A stretch of DNA of 64,000 nt from positions 72,993,093 through 73,057,092 of the forward strand of contig CM056724.1 in assembly GCA_029844215.1 (NCBI GenBank), in the 5' to 3' direction. This document shows positions 10,196-21,489 of this stretch, one piece after another (the stretch's first letter is position 1; the number at the start of each line of letters is the position of its first letter). Source of the DNA: Przewalskia tangutica. Its lineage: Eukaryota; Streptophyta; Magnoliopsida; Solanales; Solanaceae. Under the pieces are notes generated by a model, which was given only the letters and a program-made list of their open reading frames with translations, did no database searches and was not told the DNA's origin. A program made the translations under genes and the position numbers.

Positions 10196-12887
10196 CTAAT
10201 CCTCACCATACACTTGCCTTGATCTTGGCCATTGATTTCTCTATAAATACCACCTTAGTTCAAGACTTATTATCATCCACACTTAAAGATTTTCCAAGGC
10301 AAACACTCCCCCTTTAGTTGTTTTTCGTCCCCCTCTTGTGTAGCTCTCGTCAAAACCCCACTTGTAGAAAATTTCTTCAAGTATCATTTTAATCCCAAAT
10401 ACCTTAGCCTAAACCTTGTAGTATTCCAAAGTTATCAACATAAGAGCAGGAAATACTACTTTATTCCATTAGTCGCAAAAGTGAAACCCTAAGAAAATCT
10501 TCATAGTTGGTTGAAGTGTTAAGAGAAGTTGTTTAGAAACTTCTAAGGGTTGCTTGGAGCGGGTTGGAGCATAAGGAAGTGTTGCTAAACGTTGCTCAGG
10601 ATCGACTTATAAAACTTGGATAATTTTGGGCTTATCGAGGTAATGATCTTTGTCCTTCTATTGTAATTGAATATTACATATTGTAGTAGTTTAGATTTGA
10701 GTATAAGATTTATTGGAGGGATGTTTATAAAGAATTGAATTGTATTTACATTGGACTGTATTTACAGTAGACTTGTAGTATTATTGTGGGGCAGTGTTGT
10801 ACGTCAGGTTAGGCGTGTAACCCGCCCACAGAGTTGTTGGCAGTGGCGGGCCTTGATAGAGGAGGAGATTTATGTGGTTGCGGGGGGGAGGTGCTGCCGA
10901 ATTTTCCGTAGAATAAGGAACCTTGTACTTAGAATTGTTCTACGAAGAGATCTAGAAGTTAATAAACATTTTATGGCCATTATAGGTTGAAGTACTACGA
11001 GTAGCGTATTCTACTTGAAGGGTGGAAAAGGCTAGCATGGTTATAGTACTGTGGAGCATTTTGCTAATTGTCGATAATCGTCGCGAGGTATGTGAACCTC
11101 TTCCTATCCTTTCTAGCATGATATTTGTGAAATATATATAGTGCGGTAGACGTACGTGTGTTTAAAGGAATTTGATTTTCCTTTTGTGTCCTTGACTTGA
11201 TTCCAAAGTTAAGTGACTTGTTATGAAATATTAAGGACTTGAATTATGTTAAAAAGTTGTAAAACCTCATTCATGAGTAATGGGTGTGTGGTCTTTTAAA
11301 GAATAAAGTTATCTTGATTTCGAAAATAAGAATAGTTGTCCTTGGTTGGTTTAAAACAAAAAGTATTATAATAGCTTTATGGAAGTTATTTATAACGACT
11401 TTATGAAAACAAAAGAATGGTTTTATCATTGGATTTAAAATGATAACTTAACATTTAAAAGTTGGAGGTTGGTTTCCTTAAAAGATATGATTTAAAGATT
11501 AAGAGCCTGATTGTTGAAAGTAAAAAGACTTGACTTATAAACAACTTGATTTTGGGAAAGGAGAAGTAACTTGATTTAAAGGTATAGGTTACTTGTTTTT
11601 AAAAGAGTAAGACACTTGGTTTAAAAAGTATATTGCTACTTGACTTTAAAAAGGAAAGAGTGTCTTTGTTTTAAATGAAGGCATGGTTTTGTCTTAAAAT
11701 AGTTTAAAAAGGAAGGCATGCCTTTGTCTTAAGATTGGTTTAAAAAGAAGGTATGAAAATTGTTTTGGTTTACTTAAAAGATAGTTACTCTATTTTGATA
11801 CTACGGGGGTATCGTGTGACTTTTGTGTGAGTAACTTGACTATGTTGGCTTGTGATAGCCTTGTAATACTTTATTGTTGGTTTGATAAGTAAACATGTTA
11901 TGATGCTACGTGTGTTAGTGTCTTGTGACGTTTGTGTAAGGGTTTTTTCTTGTTGTGCTTACGTTGTTTAACGATAAGCAGTTATGCTGATATTATATCA
12001 CTTACCCCCCTGACTTGTTATGCCGAGGGTTAGCGCCCCGTCACGAGAATACCTCGTGCGGTGCGTGTGACCTATGCGGGCTGCGGGAGTTCAAGATGAT
12101 CACTCGGGTGTATTCTGCCGTCACGAGAATACCTCATGCGATGCGTGTGACTATGCGGTGCGGGAGTCGAGTTGATCTGAGGTTAGCTACCGATGTGAGA
12201 ATACCTCATGCGGACCAGGTGGTCTATGCGGTGCTTTGGAGTTCGAGTTAGGCTCGCATAATGATACTATGGGCGATTGGCCTTGCCGATCATTAGCGGC
12301 CTAGAAAAGACGATTCGTTATATCTATTTTGCTCTTGTTTATCTTTGTGGCACTATATGTGCGATTAAATTAGTTGTTAAATGCGTATTTGTAATTGGTT
12401 TTAAAATGTTATGATTTTATTTGATGCTTCTGATTTCACATACTTGTAACTTTGTTATCTTGACCTCGCTTAGTGCGTTCATCTGCGGTAGAAGTACACG
12501 ATCGTCGATCCTCGCTCATAGGATCACAATTCAGCGTTTTGGGAAGCTCCGTTTCTCCGGAGGCTTATCTTTTGGAATAGTCCCCTGTCGTTGTAGGTAC
12601 TTACATTCAGGGGTATGGCGGGGCCCTGTCCCGTCGTAGTTATGGTTATATTCTTAGAGGTCTGTAGCACTGTTGTGGGCAGGGTTTGTAAAAGGGATGT
12701 AACTGTTCAGGTTTAATCATTTTTATATATATGCAGAAAGGTGACCGTTTTGGTTAGCCTATTTTTCTTATTGTATATCTTGTTTCTTGTGTAAGTTTTT
12801 TTTATTTCCGCTGATTTTCTCTGATGTTGTATCAATAGGGTGCCCGGGGTAAGGTACCAGTCACGGGCCCGGGGTCGGGTCGTGAAA
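10196..12887 (+). mobile_element. LTR A1, first LTR of tandem block A, split by X
   Basis: It starts abruptly at ctaatcctcacc, which matches LTR A2 from about 16498 onward, and ends gtcgtgaAA at 12887, before a PBS. About 460 nt of its start is missing; it should lie beyond the left edge on the other side of element X. The rest matches A2 base for base over long stretches, including TATA box, GAG/GTATGTGA site (11085) and terminal GGTGCCCGGGG. Open frames inside are chance. Confidence 0.85.
10241..10250 (+). promoter_or_regulatory. TATA box of LTR A1
   Basis: CTATAAATAC preceded by cttgatcttggccattg. The same block is present in A2, D, E and both C LTRs. With X inserted 46 nt upstream, this promoter has lost its own U3 enhancer region. 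Confidence 0.7.
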
Positions 12888-12891
12888 AAAG

Positions 12892-12903
12892 TGGTATCAG
12901 AGT
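12892..12903 (+). other. Primer-binding site of block A, first unit
   Basis: TGGTATCAGAGT: 11 of 12 match to the initiator tRNA-Met PBS, 4 nt after the LTR end. Confidence 0.85.
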
Positions 12904-12949
12904 AGTTAATCCTCGAAAAGTGTCTACAAACCGTATCTAGTAGAGTCTT

Positions 12950-12983
12950 GATTATCAGCGTGTTGTGCACCACACCTATAATC
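12950..12983 (+). other. Leader hairpin with GTGCAC loop (A, first unit)
   Basis: 34 nt: closing stem GATTAT/ATAATC, a 1x1 mismatch, an inner stem (weakened here to four of six pairs), and an 8-nt loop TTGTGCAC that contains the self-complementary GTGCAC. It lies 46 nt after the PBS and 111 nt before the gag ATG. Confidence 0.7.
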
Positions 12984-13093
12984 AGGAGGCTGCAGGATAT
13001 TTAGGATTGGTTTCCATTCTTCTCACTCTGAGTTCGTGCCTTAGAGATGTGTTATAAGTTGGACTCCCACTGGCGTATTCGTTTGTGCTAGTT

Positions 13094-14370
13094 ATGCCTC
13101 TACGCAGCAAGCGAGCCCAAAGGCAAAGCGGCGAGAGGCTGCGAGTAGAATATAAAGAGATTCACGAGGCACGAGCCCGGTCATTACGAGATAGTGCTTC
13201 GTTCGGGGAGTTACTGCGGCCGCTAGCGAGAAAGTTTAGATCGATGGCGGTATTTGCGAGACCACGATACGAGTCTCGGTTTCACGACCGAGGCGAGATA
13301 TGAGTTACTAGGAGATGGCCCAGTTACTAGCTAGGCTTGTAGCGAGCATGAGGGCGAGCGAGTCGGAGGTTCAGCGATACGATAGTTCACCACTAGATCC
13401 GATAGTTGAGATTTGGGACTTCTTGAGTTGCGATCCACGAGTTCTATGGATTGTGAGCGAGAAGATCTCGAAGTTTATTCGGCGATTGTAGCGGATCATG
13501 AAAGTGATCAAGACCTTAGAGCATTTCTACCGCGCTTGCGCCTCGCGGATGAGAGAGCTTCGGCGATTAGATTTATGATGTTGAGGCGAAGCAGGCGGGC
13601 GGTTCGGGAATCTGATGTCGAGTTTGACTCATTGGCTCGTTATGTCCCGCTTTAGTGGCGAACATGGAGGATAGTGTGCCTTGATATGTCCGCGAGACTT
13701 AGCGATTATCTAGTGAAGGAGGTACAAGAGTAACTCATCGATCGGGCATAGTCGTTACAGCGTGCGGAGCTTATGCGCGTGGCGAGAATGTAGAGATCAG
13801 CGGATTAACGAATCGTGAGAAGAGGGCGAGCAGCGGGGGTCCTTTGGTAACTTTCGGCGGACATACCGGCAGGTGGTTATGCGCCTCCGCTTGATCTGAG
13901 TGGTCCTCATGGACCGGGGCGTTCGGGGTATTTAGGAGTTAGTGAACTCGGGGTTTTTAGTTCCGCAGTTTACATAGGTTCTAGCGGCCAGTTGATTTTC
14001 CTCGGTGTTCGCTATGTGGTAGGCGTCGTCAGAAATGTCGTCTTTTACTAATCTTGTTTACCAGTGGCGTCGAGGGCCGTGTGAGAGAGAATGTCTAGTA
14101 GGAGGATACGGTGGGATGACTTAGCCTGCAGTCGATTGCGATTTGGTGGTTGAGAGGAAGGGGTGTTAGCGAGAGGCCACCCGCTCGGTATGGCGTTGTG
14201 GTAGGTGTTCTTGGGAGTGTCGTACTACTTCCGATAGCTTGTTATGCTTGCGGCCAGCGAGCCATTTGCGAGAAATTGTCAGACGGTGGCGCGGATGTTC
14301 GACTTCGACGCCGGGATCGTGGTGGTTCATCATACGTAGTTATCGCCTAGCGAGCGAGATTTGATTAGGC
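13094..14370 (+). pseudogene. gag: gag remnant, A first unit
   Basis: The ATG at 13094 is followed by a basic start (MPLRSKRAQRQSGERLR), typical of Tekay/Del Gag, the RNA-packaging capsid protein. The frame breaks after about 70 codons and many times later: a fragment at 13413-13655 ends ...FDSLARYVPL. A degenerate CCHC zinc knuckle (CYACGQRAIC) is visible at 14240-14269 with the His and last Cys lost. The second copy at 22756 has different indels at many of the same places, often at CAG/CTG or CG triplets, so some breaks may be sequence error. Not functional as given. Confidence 0.7.
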
Positions 14371-14869
14371 GACAAAGGAAAGTGAGGCGATGGTTCTGAG
14401 AGATATCTTGACCATTAAGAGACTTGTTTAAGTCGTTATGGTAGATACATGTGGAGTGCTATGCGGATAGCATTGTGTTAGGTGTGGATTAGAAAACATG
14501 GGTAGTTGAAAAGGGTAAGTGCAGGGACGAGAAAATGGTGAGCCTTAGAATTTATATGATTGGGACCTTGGATGCAAGGCCGTCTTGAGTGGATGATTTT
14601 ATGGTTGGTCTTTGTCGAAGTACTTGGTATGCGTGATATATATTGTGGGATAATCCCATGTAGTGTGATATGGAAGTGGTATCTTTCATGACGTGAATTA
14701 GTGAGATTGTTAGGACCGAGAGCGAGAGTTTAGTCTGAAGTGGGTGGGTTGAGGCCATATCGCGAGTTAACATGCGGCCGAATGTGGTAGAGTCGGTTTG
14801 AGGTGGTCAGCTAGATGATAAGTCACGAGGGTGTTAGGCCCAAGTTTAGGTAACCATCGTGCGAGTTTG
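14370..14869 (+). other. Non-coding spacer where protease-RT-RNase H should be
   Basis: About 500 nt between gag and integrase remains. No frame carries a protease DSG, reverse transcriptase YxDD or RNase H motif. The end (gggttgaggccatat ... gtcacgagggtg) is similar to the internal region of the non-autonomous elements (complement around 53970-54090). So the A element has the same non-coding core as those derivatives, with gag and integrase pieces on either side. Confidence 0.55.
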
Positions 14870-15500
14870 TGGATGCGTTCGACCGAGTAGGGCGATGGGG
14901 TCAGCCCGTCTTGTCTTTTAGTCGAGGACTATTTACTCGGCGGAGGTTATGCGAGATATTGTATATCGGGGAAGGTTGTAAAGGCTGCGGGTTCCTACTT
15001 TTATAATGACGGTGGAGCCAGGTTTTGGCTATTTCTTTTGTTTACGGAGGTTTTACGGCGGGGTTAGGAATTGGTGAGTCTCGATGTGCATTCACGCCGG
15101 GCGGCGAGCGAACATCGCGTATTATCCAGACATTTGAGGATATGTTACGGGCCGGTGTTTTGATTTCAAGGGTAGCTGTGAGGATTATTTGCCTCTGGTT
15201 GAGTGAGTATTATAATAGCTACCATTTGATTCGGATGGCGCCTTATGAAGCCTTGTATGGGCGGAAGTGTAGGTTGCGATCGATTGGTTCGATGTTGGCA
15301 AGGTTCGAATAGTTGGTCCCTACTTGTTTGGCGGGATGTGGATAAGGTGAAGCTTATCGAGAAGAAGTTATTAGCGGCTGAGTCGACAAAAGTCGTGTGG
15401 ATGTCTGCGTCGACACTTGAAGTTCGAGTTGGCGGTGGGTCTTCTTGAAGGTACCACCGGAAGGTGTGGCGAGATTTGGAAGCGAGAAACTTAGCCAAGG
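14870..15500 (+). pseudogene. Integrase remnant, A first unit
   Basis: Fragments in several frames line up with the Ty3/gypsy integrase core and its C-terminal side. A divergent form of VRLHGVP lies near 14980. The best preserved is 15025-15312, with RCAFTPGGERTSRIIQTFEDMLRAGVL (family: TAFHPQTDGQSERTIQTLEDMLRA) and YYNSYHLIRMAPYEALYGRKCRL. Integrase inserts the cDNA into host DNA; here it is broken by frame shifts and lacks the N-terminal zinc finger. I could not place a chromodomain after it, though about 500 nt to the purine tract remain. Confidence 0.75.
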
Positions 15501-16023
15501 TACTTGGGCCTTCTCGGATCGTTTGTAGAATAGGCGAGTGCACATAAGTTAGAAGCGCGTCCGGCTTAGGAGGCGTGCGTCGGTCTTCCATGTTGCTATG
15601 TTTCGGAAGAGTATCGGAGATCCATCCAGAGTGTTCCCAGTTAGTGATGACCAAGTTGGAGATGATAACCCCAAGATTTTTGGCGAAGCAATAGCGAAAT
15701 GTGGTACGGATATTAGGAAGAGTTCGAGTGTACGAGGAGGGTACGACAAGTAAGAAAAGAGGCGAAGATGGGTTAAGAAGATGGAAGTGTCCTTTTTATA
15801 AGGTAAAGATGTGAAGAAAGTATTCTTTGGACCTTGGGTGGAGCTATTAGTATTGTTATACGCTTTAGAGATGATCCTTCGTTGGCTCGGATGTGCGTTT
15901 TTGCGCGTATGTTGTATTATGGCCATGTGTAGCATAATTGGTTTCGTAAGTATAATAGGGAAGACTATACCGGCACAGGTATGTTTCGGAGACTTAGAAA
16001 GAACATTCGGGACGAATGTTTCT

Positions 16024-16036
16024 AAGGGGGGAAGAA
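16024..16036 (+). other. Polypurine tract before LTR A2
   Basis: AAGGGGGGAAGAA immediately 5' of the LTR, preceded by the conserved cgggacgaatgtttct that is found before every 3' LTR here. Confidence 0.85.
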
Positions 16037-19000
16037 TGTTACACCCAGTAGTTCCAGGGTATGTATGTGAGGACGTACGTACGAGAATACGACTGTAATT
16101 TTGGAAAGAAAGAGAGATGTGATTTTTCGACGGAAAAGTTTCCGGTTTTTGTGAAGGAAATAGGTTCGTTAATGGAAATTGGATTCCTAGATTTGGTATT
16201 CGGACTTCTGGGATTATTTAAGAATTTTGGAATTTTATTTCCGGAATTGGTCACGTGGAGCCCGCGGGAGGAATTTAAGGTTGTAGGGACCACTTTATTT
16301 TCGAAATTTTTGGCATTACGGGTATTTTCGGAAGATGAAATATTTTGGACGAGTAGGAGGGCGACACATGGCACGTGTGGCTGATAAGCAGGGGGCACTT
16401 GGGCGTTTTGTTGAGAGCGCGTGTCTCGTTGTTGTGGTGGACACTTGTCTCATAGTTGTGGTGGACATTTGGTTGGAAGAACTCCCCCACTTGTCCCTAA
16501 TCCTCGCCATACACTTGCCTTGATCTTGGCCATTGATTTCTCTATAAATACCCCTTAGTTCAAGACTTATTATCATCCGCACTTAAAGATTTTCCAAGGC
16601 AAACACTCACACTCTTGTGTAGCTCTCGTCAGAAAATCCCCACTTGTAGAAAATTTCTTGAAGTATCGTTTTTAATCCCAAAACCTTAGCCTAAATCCTT
16701 GTAGTATTCCAAAGTTATCCCAACATAAGAGCAGGAAATACTATTTTATTCCATTAGTCGCAAAGTGAAACCCAAGAAAATCTTCATAGTTGGTTGAAGT
16801 GTTAAGAGAAGTTGTTTAGAAACTTCTAAGGGTTGCTTGGAGCGGGTTGGAGCGTAAGGAAGTGGAGCTAAGCGTTGCTCGGGATCGACTTATAAAACTT
16901 GGATAATTTTGGGCTTATCGAGGTAATGATCTTTGTCCCTATTGGAAGTGGATATTACATATGGTAGTAGTTTAGCTTTGAGTATCAGATTTAGTGGAGG
17001 ATGTTTATAAAGAATTGATTGTATTTATATTGGGTATGTATTCTGATGAACTTGTAGTATTATTGTGGGGCGATGTTGTACGTCGTCAGGTTAGGCGTGT
17101 AACCCACAGGAGTTGTTGGCTTGGTAGCGGGCCTTGATTGAGGAGGAGATTTATGTGGTTGCGGGGAGTCTTTGCGAATTATCCGTAGAATAAGGAACCT
17201 TGTACTTAGAATTGTTCTACGAAGAGATCTAGAAGTTAATAAACGTTTTATGGCCATTATAGGTTGAAGTACTACGAGTAGCGTATTCTACTTGAAGGGT
17301 GGAAAAGGCTAGCAGGGTTATAGTACAGTGGAGCGTTTTGCTAATTGTCGATAATCGTCGCGAGGTATGTGAACCTTTTCCTATCCTTTCTAGCATGATA
17401 TTTGTGAAATATATATAGTGCGGTAGACGCACGTGTGTTTAAAGGAATTTTATTTTCCTTTTGTGTCCTTGACTTGATTCCAAAGTTAAGTGACTTGTTA
17501 TGAAATATTAAGGACTTGAATTATGTTAAAAAGTTGTAAAACCTCATTCATGAGTAATGGGTGTGTGGTCTTTTAAAGAATAAAGTTATCTTGATTTCGA
17601 AAATAAGAATAGTTGTCCTTGGTTGGTTTAAAACATAAAGTATTGTAATAGCTTTATGGGAAGTTATTTATAACGACTTTATGAAAACAAAAGAATGGTT
17701 TTATCATTGGATTTAAAATGATAACTTGACATTTAAAAGTTGGAGGTTGGTTTCCTTAAAAGATATGATTTAAAGATTAAGAGCCTGATTTTTGAAAGTA
17801 AAGAGACTTGACTTATAAACAACTTGATTTTGGGAAAGGAGAAGTAACTTGATTTAAATGTATAGGTTACTTGTTTTTAAAAGAGTAAGACACTTGGTTT
17901 AAAAAGTATATTGCTACTTGACTTTAAAAAGGAAAAAGTGTCTTTGTTTTAAAGGAAGGCATAGTTTTGTCTTAAAATTGTTTAAAAAGGAAGGCATGCT
18001 TTTGTCTTAAGATTGGTTTAAAAAGAAGGTATGGAATTTGTTTTGGTTTACTTAAAAGATAGTTACTCTATTTTGATACTACGGGTATCGTGTGACTTTT
18101 GTGTGAGAAACTTGACTATGTTGGCTTGTGTTAGCCTTGTAATACTTTCTTGTTGGTTTGATAAGTAAACATGTTATGATGTTACGTGTGTTAGTGTCTT
18201 GTGACGTTTGTGTAAGGGGGTTTTCTTGTTGTGCTTATGTTGTTTAACGATAGCGATTATCTTGATATTATATCACTTACACGACTTGTTATGTCGGAGT
18301 TAGCGCCCCGTCGAGAATACCTCGTGCGGAGTGCGTGTGACCTATGCGGGCTGCGGGAGTTCGGGATGATCACTCGGGTGTATTCGCCCGATGCGAGAAT
18401 ACCTCATGCGATGCAGTGTGACTATACGGACTACGGGAGTCGAGGTTGATGCGAGGTTAGCTACCCCGTCGAGAATAACTCATGCGGACCTAGGTGGTCT
18501 ATGCGGTGCGGGAGTTCGAGTTAGGCTCGCATAATGACACTATGGGCGATTGACCTTGCCCGATCATTAGCGGCCTAGAAAAGACGATTCGTTATATCTA
18601 TTTTGCTCTTGTTTATCTTTGTGTATATGCGATTAAATTAGTTGTTAAATGCGTATTTGTAATTGGTTTTAAAATGTTATGATTTTATTTGATACTTCTG
18701 ATTTCACATACTTGGTACTGTTATGCGACCTCCTTGAGGGCTACGTTCATGCCGCGGTAGAAGTACGCGATCGTCGATCCTCGCTCATGGATCGCGATTC
18801 AGCGTTTTGGGAAGCTCCGTTTCTCGGAGGCTTATCTTTAGTATAGTCCTGTCGTTGTAGGTACTTACATTCGGGGGTATGGCGGGGCCACTGTCGTCGT
18901 AGTTATAGTTATATTCTTAAGTGCATGCCTTGTTGTGGCGGGGTTTGTAAAGGATATGGCTGTTGAGTTTAATCATTTTTATATATATGCGAGAAAGGTG

Positions 19001-19133
19001 GCCGTTTTGGTTAGCTTATTTTTCTTATTGTATATCTTGTTTCATGTGTAAGTTTTTTTATTTGTGATTTTCTCGATGTTGTATCAATAGGGTTCGGGGT
19101 AAGGCACGATCACGGGCAGAGGTAGTCGTGACA
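16037..19133 (+). mobile_element. LTR A2, the LTR shared by both units of block A (3097 bp)
   Basis: TGTTACACCCAGTAG to GTCGTGACA. It has a purine tract on its left and a PBS on its right. It therefore acts as 3' LTR for the internal region at 12888-16036 and 5' LTR for the one at 19134-25667. It holds a CACGTG box (16252-16257), TATA (16542), gag/gtatgtga (17362) and about 2 kb of AT-rich leader without coding potential. Confidence 0.9.
16542..16550 (+). promoter_or_regulatory. TATA box of LTR A2
   Basis: CTATAAATA about 505 nt into the LTR, in the same context as in A1. Transcription would be expected to start some 30 nt further on. Confidence 0.7.
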
Positions 19134-19137
19134 AAAG

Positions 19138-19149
19138 TGGTATCAGGCG
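19138..19149 (+). other. Primer-binding site of block A, second unit
   Basis: TGGTATCAGGCG in place of TGGTATCAGAGC. The change lies at the CAGAGC end, a CHG-type position. Confidence 0.75.
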
Positions 19150-19194
19150 ATTAATCCTCGGAAAGTGTCTCTGAGCCGTATCTAGTAGAGTCTT

Positions 19195-19228
19195 GATTAT
19201 CGGCGTGTTGTGCACCACACCTATAATC
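19195..19228 (+). other. Leader hairpin with GTGCAC loop (A, second unit)
   Basis: 34 nt, closing stem GATTAT/ATAATC, inner stem GGCGTG/CACACC with five of six pairs, loop TTGTGCAC. Better paired than the copy at 12950. Confidence 0.75.
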
Positions 19229-19818
19229 AGGAGGCTGCAGGATATTTAGGATTGGTTTCCATTCTTCTCACTCTGAGATCGTGCCTTAGAGCTGTTACAC
19301 CCCATAGTTCCAAAGTATATATGTGAGGACATACGTACGAGAATACGACATTAAATTTGAGAGGAAGAAAAGATGTGATTTTTCGACGGAAAAGTTTTCG
19401 GATTTTGTGAAGGAAAAAGGTTCGTTAATGGCAATTGGATTCCCGGATTCGGTATTCGGACTTTTTGGAACATTTGAGAATTATGGAATTTTATTCTTTC
19501 CGGAATTGGTCACGTAGGGCCCACAAGAGGAATTTACGGTTTTGTGGGGCCCACTTTATTTTCGAATTTTTGGCATTACGGATATTTTCGGAAGATGAAA
19601 TATTTTGGACCAATAGGAGGGCGACATGTGTCACCCCTAGGTGGCAAGGTTGGACGAAATTGTTGGACATGTTGAAAACGTTTTTGGCATGAAAAAGGAT
19701 TAAAACATTTGGTCAAAAGTCTTGCAAGATATTTGTGTAGTAGATAGATAAGTGGGACCCACACACACATGGCTCAATCTAGACCACACACTTGCTTCAA
19801 TCCTAGCCGTTGAATGTC

Positions 19819-19827
19819 CTATAAATA
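19819..19827 (+). promoter_or_regulatory. TATA box of solo LTR F
   Basis: CTATAAATA followed by CCCCCTT, about 525 nt into the LTR. Confidence 0.7.
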
Positions 19828-21489
19828 CCCCCTTAAGTTGCAAGACTTCTTCATCCACACTTGAGAAATTCCAAGGCAAAAATACTCCCTCCCTTTGTAG
19901 TAGTTCTCGTCCAAACACCCCTCTCCCTTAACAAAACTTTGTCCAAAATTCTTAAAGTCTTAAGTGTTCTTCCTTAGTGTATTAGGAATATTAGTAACCA
20001 AAGGTTAGAAAAGATTTCACACCCTTAGCCTAAATACACCCCCTTGGCCGAGAGTTGCCACAAGTTTAGCCTAAGTGTACTTCACTTTTTGGAGTTGAAG
20101 TGTTTAAGAGAAGTTATTAGAAACTTCTAAGAGTTGCTTGGAGCGGTTTGGAGCATACAGATTAGGAGCTAAACATTGCTCAGGATCGACATATAATCTT
20201 GGATAATTTTGGGCTTATCGAGGTAATGATCTTTATCCCCCTATTGTAATTGGAAATTACATGTTGTAGTAATGTATAGTTGAGTATACTATATATAAAA
20301 TGGATATTAAAGAAGAGAATTGAACTGTAATTACATAGAATTTGTATTCTGATGAACTTGTAGTATTCTGTGAAGTAGAATTGAGCGTCAGGTTAGGCGT
20401 GTAATCCGCAGGAGTTGTTGGCACAGTAGCGGGCCTTGATAGGAGGAGATTTATGTGATAGCGGGAGGAGGTCTTTGCGAATTTTCCGTAGAAATATTCT
20501 ACGAAGAGAACTAGAAGTTAATAGGCATTTTATGGCCATTATTGGTGGAAGTACTACGAGTATCGTATTCTACTTGAAGGGTGGAAAAGGCTAGAAAGGT
20601 TGTAGTACTTGGAGCATTTTGCTAATTGTCGATAATCGTCGCGAGGTATGTGAACCTCTTCCTATCTTTTCTAGCATGATATGTTGTGAACTATGTAGTG
20701 CGGTGAGGCGTCATGTGTTAAATGAATTTGGTTGGTTTAAAACATAAAGTGTTATAGCAGTTTATGGGAAGTTGGTTATAACAACTTTATGTGGGCAAAG
20801 AAATGGTTTGTGGTTTTAAAAGATAAAAATGGATGTGAATTAATAAGGACTTGGGTTGTGTTAAAAAGTTGTGAAACCGTTTTAATGAGAAATGGGTAAT
20901 TGGGTTTTAAAAGGAATAATGTTATATTGATTTCGGAAATGAGAACATGTATCGAACAAACCACTGCAGCGTTAATAAAGGAAAATGTATTGACTAATTA
21001 ATTATTATTAAAACCGGTAGAAACCTCCATCTGCATAGAAGCTAAGATAAGACAAAATTGTATTACATTTTCTAGATCATGTTTGCTTTAATAAGATTGT
21101 TATAAACAAGAATAACCTACTCATGCATAAGGCATATGTTACTCAAATTGTTTTAAAAGATAATTATGTTATTAAGTGATTAAGACTATGAACTCTGAAA
21201 CCTTTGAAAATAAGAGACTTGAGTATTTGAAATTAGGCAAACTTGAACTTTTGGAAAAGAAGGTTGTTACTTGTCTTTAAAAGAGGAAACTATTTTGGTT
21301 TACTTAAGATAATAGTTACTCTGTTTTGGATACTACAGTGTTGGTATCGGTGACTTCTTGTGAAAGAATGGATATTTGTAAGGAATTGAAGTATGGTAAT
21401 TTGCTTGTGCTTGCTTGTGATAGCCTTGTTGTGTGAAAAGTTGTATTCCTATGCTCTGGCGTCTCTCGATGGAGGCGGTATATTGTGTG

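Noticed and set aside
12015..12251. Cys-rich 78-codon frame (similar at 18231, 27604, 42202, 48051)
   Set aside because: Lies in the tandem-like cgagaatacctcatgcgg part of the LTRs. The frame is not kept between copies.
15166..15654. 162-codon open frame on the minus strand
   Set aside because: It is antisense to the integrase remnant and its neighbours, and has no recognisable domain.
15700..15800. Possible chromodomain at the end of pol
   Set aside because: Position is right for a Tekay element, but I cannot see the aromatic cage or WKGY-type motif in any frame; not claimed.
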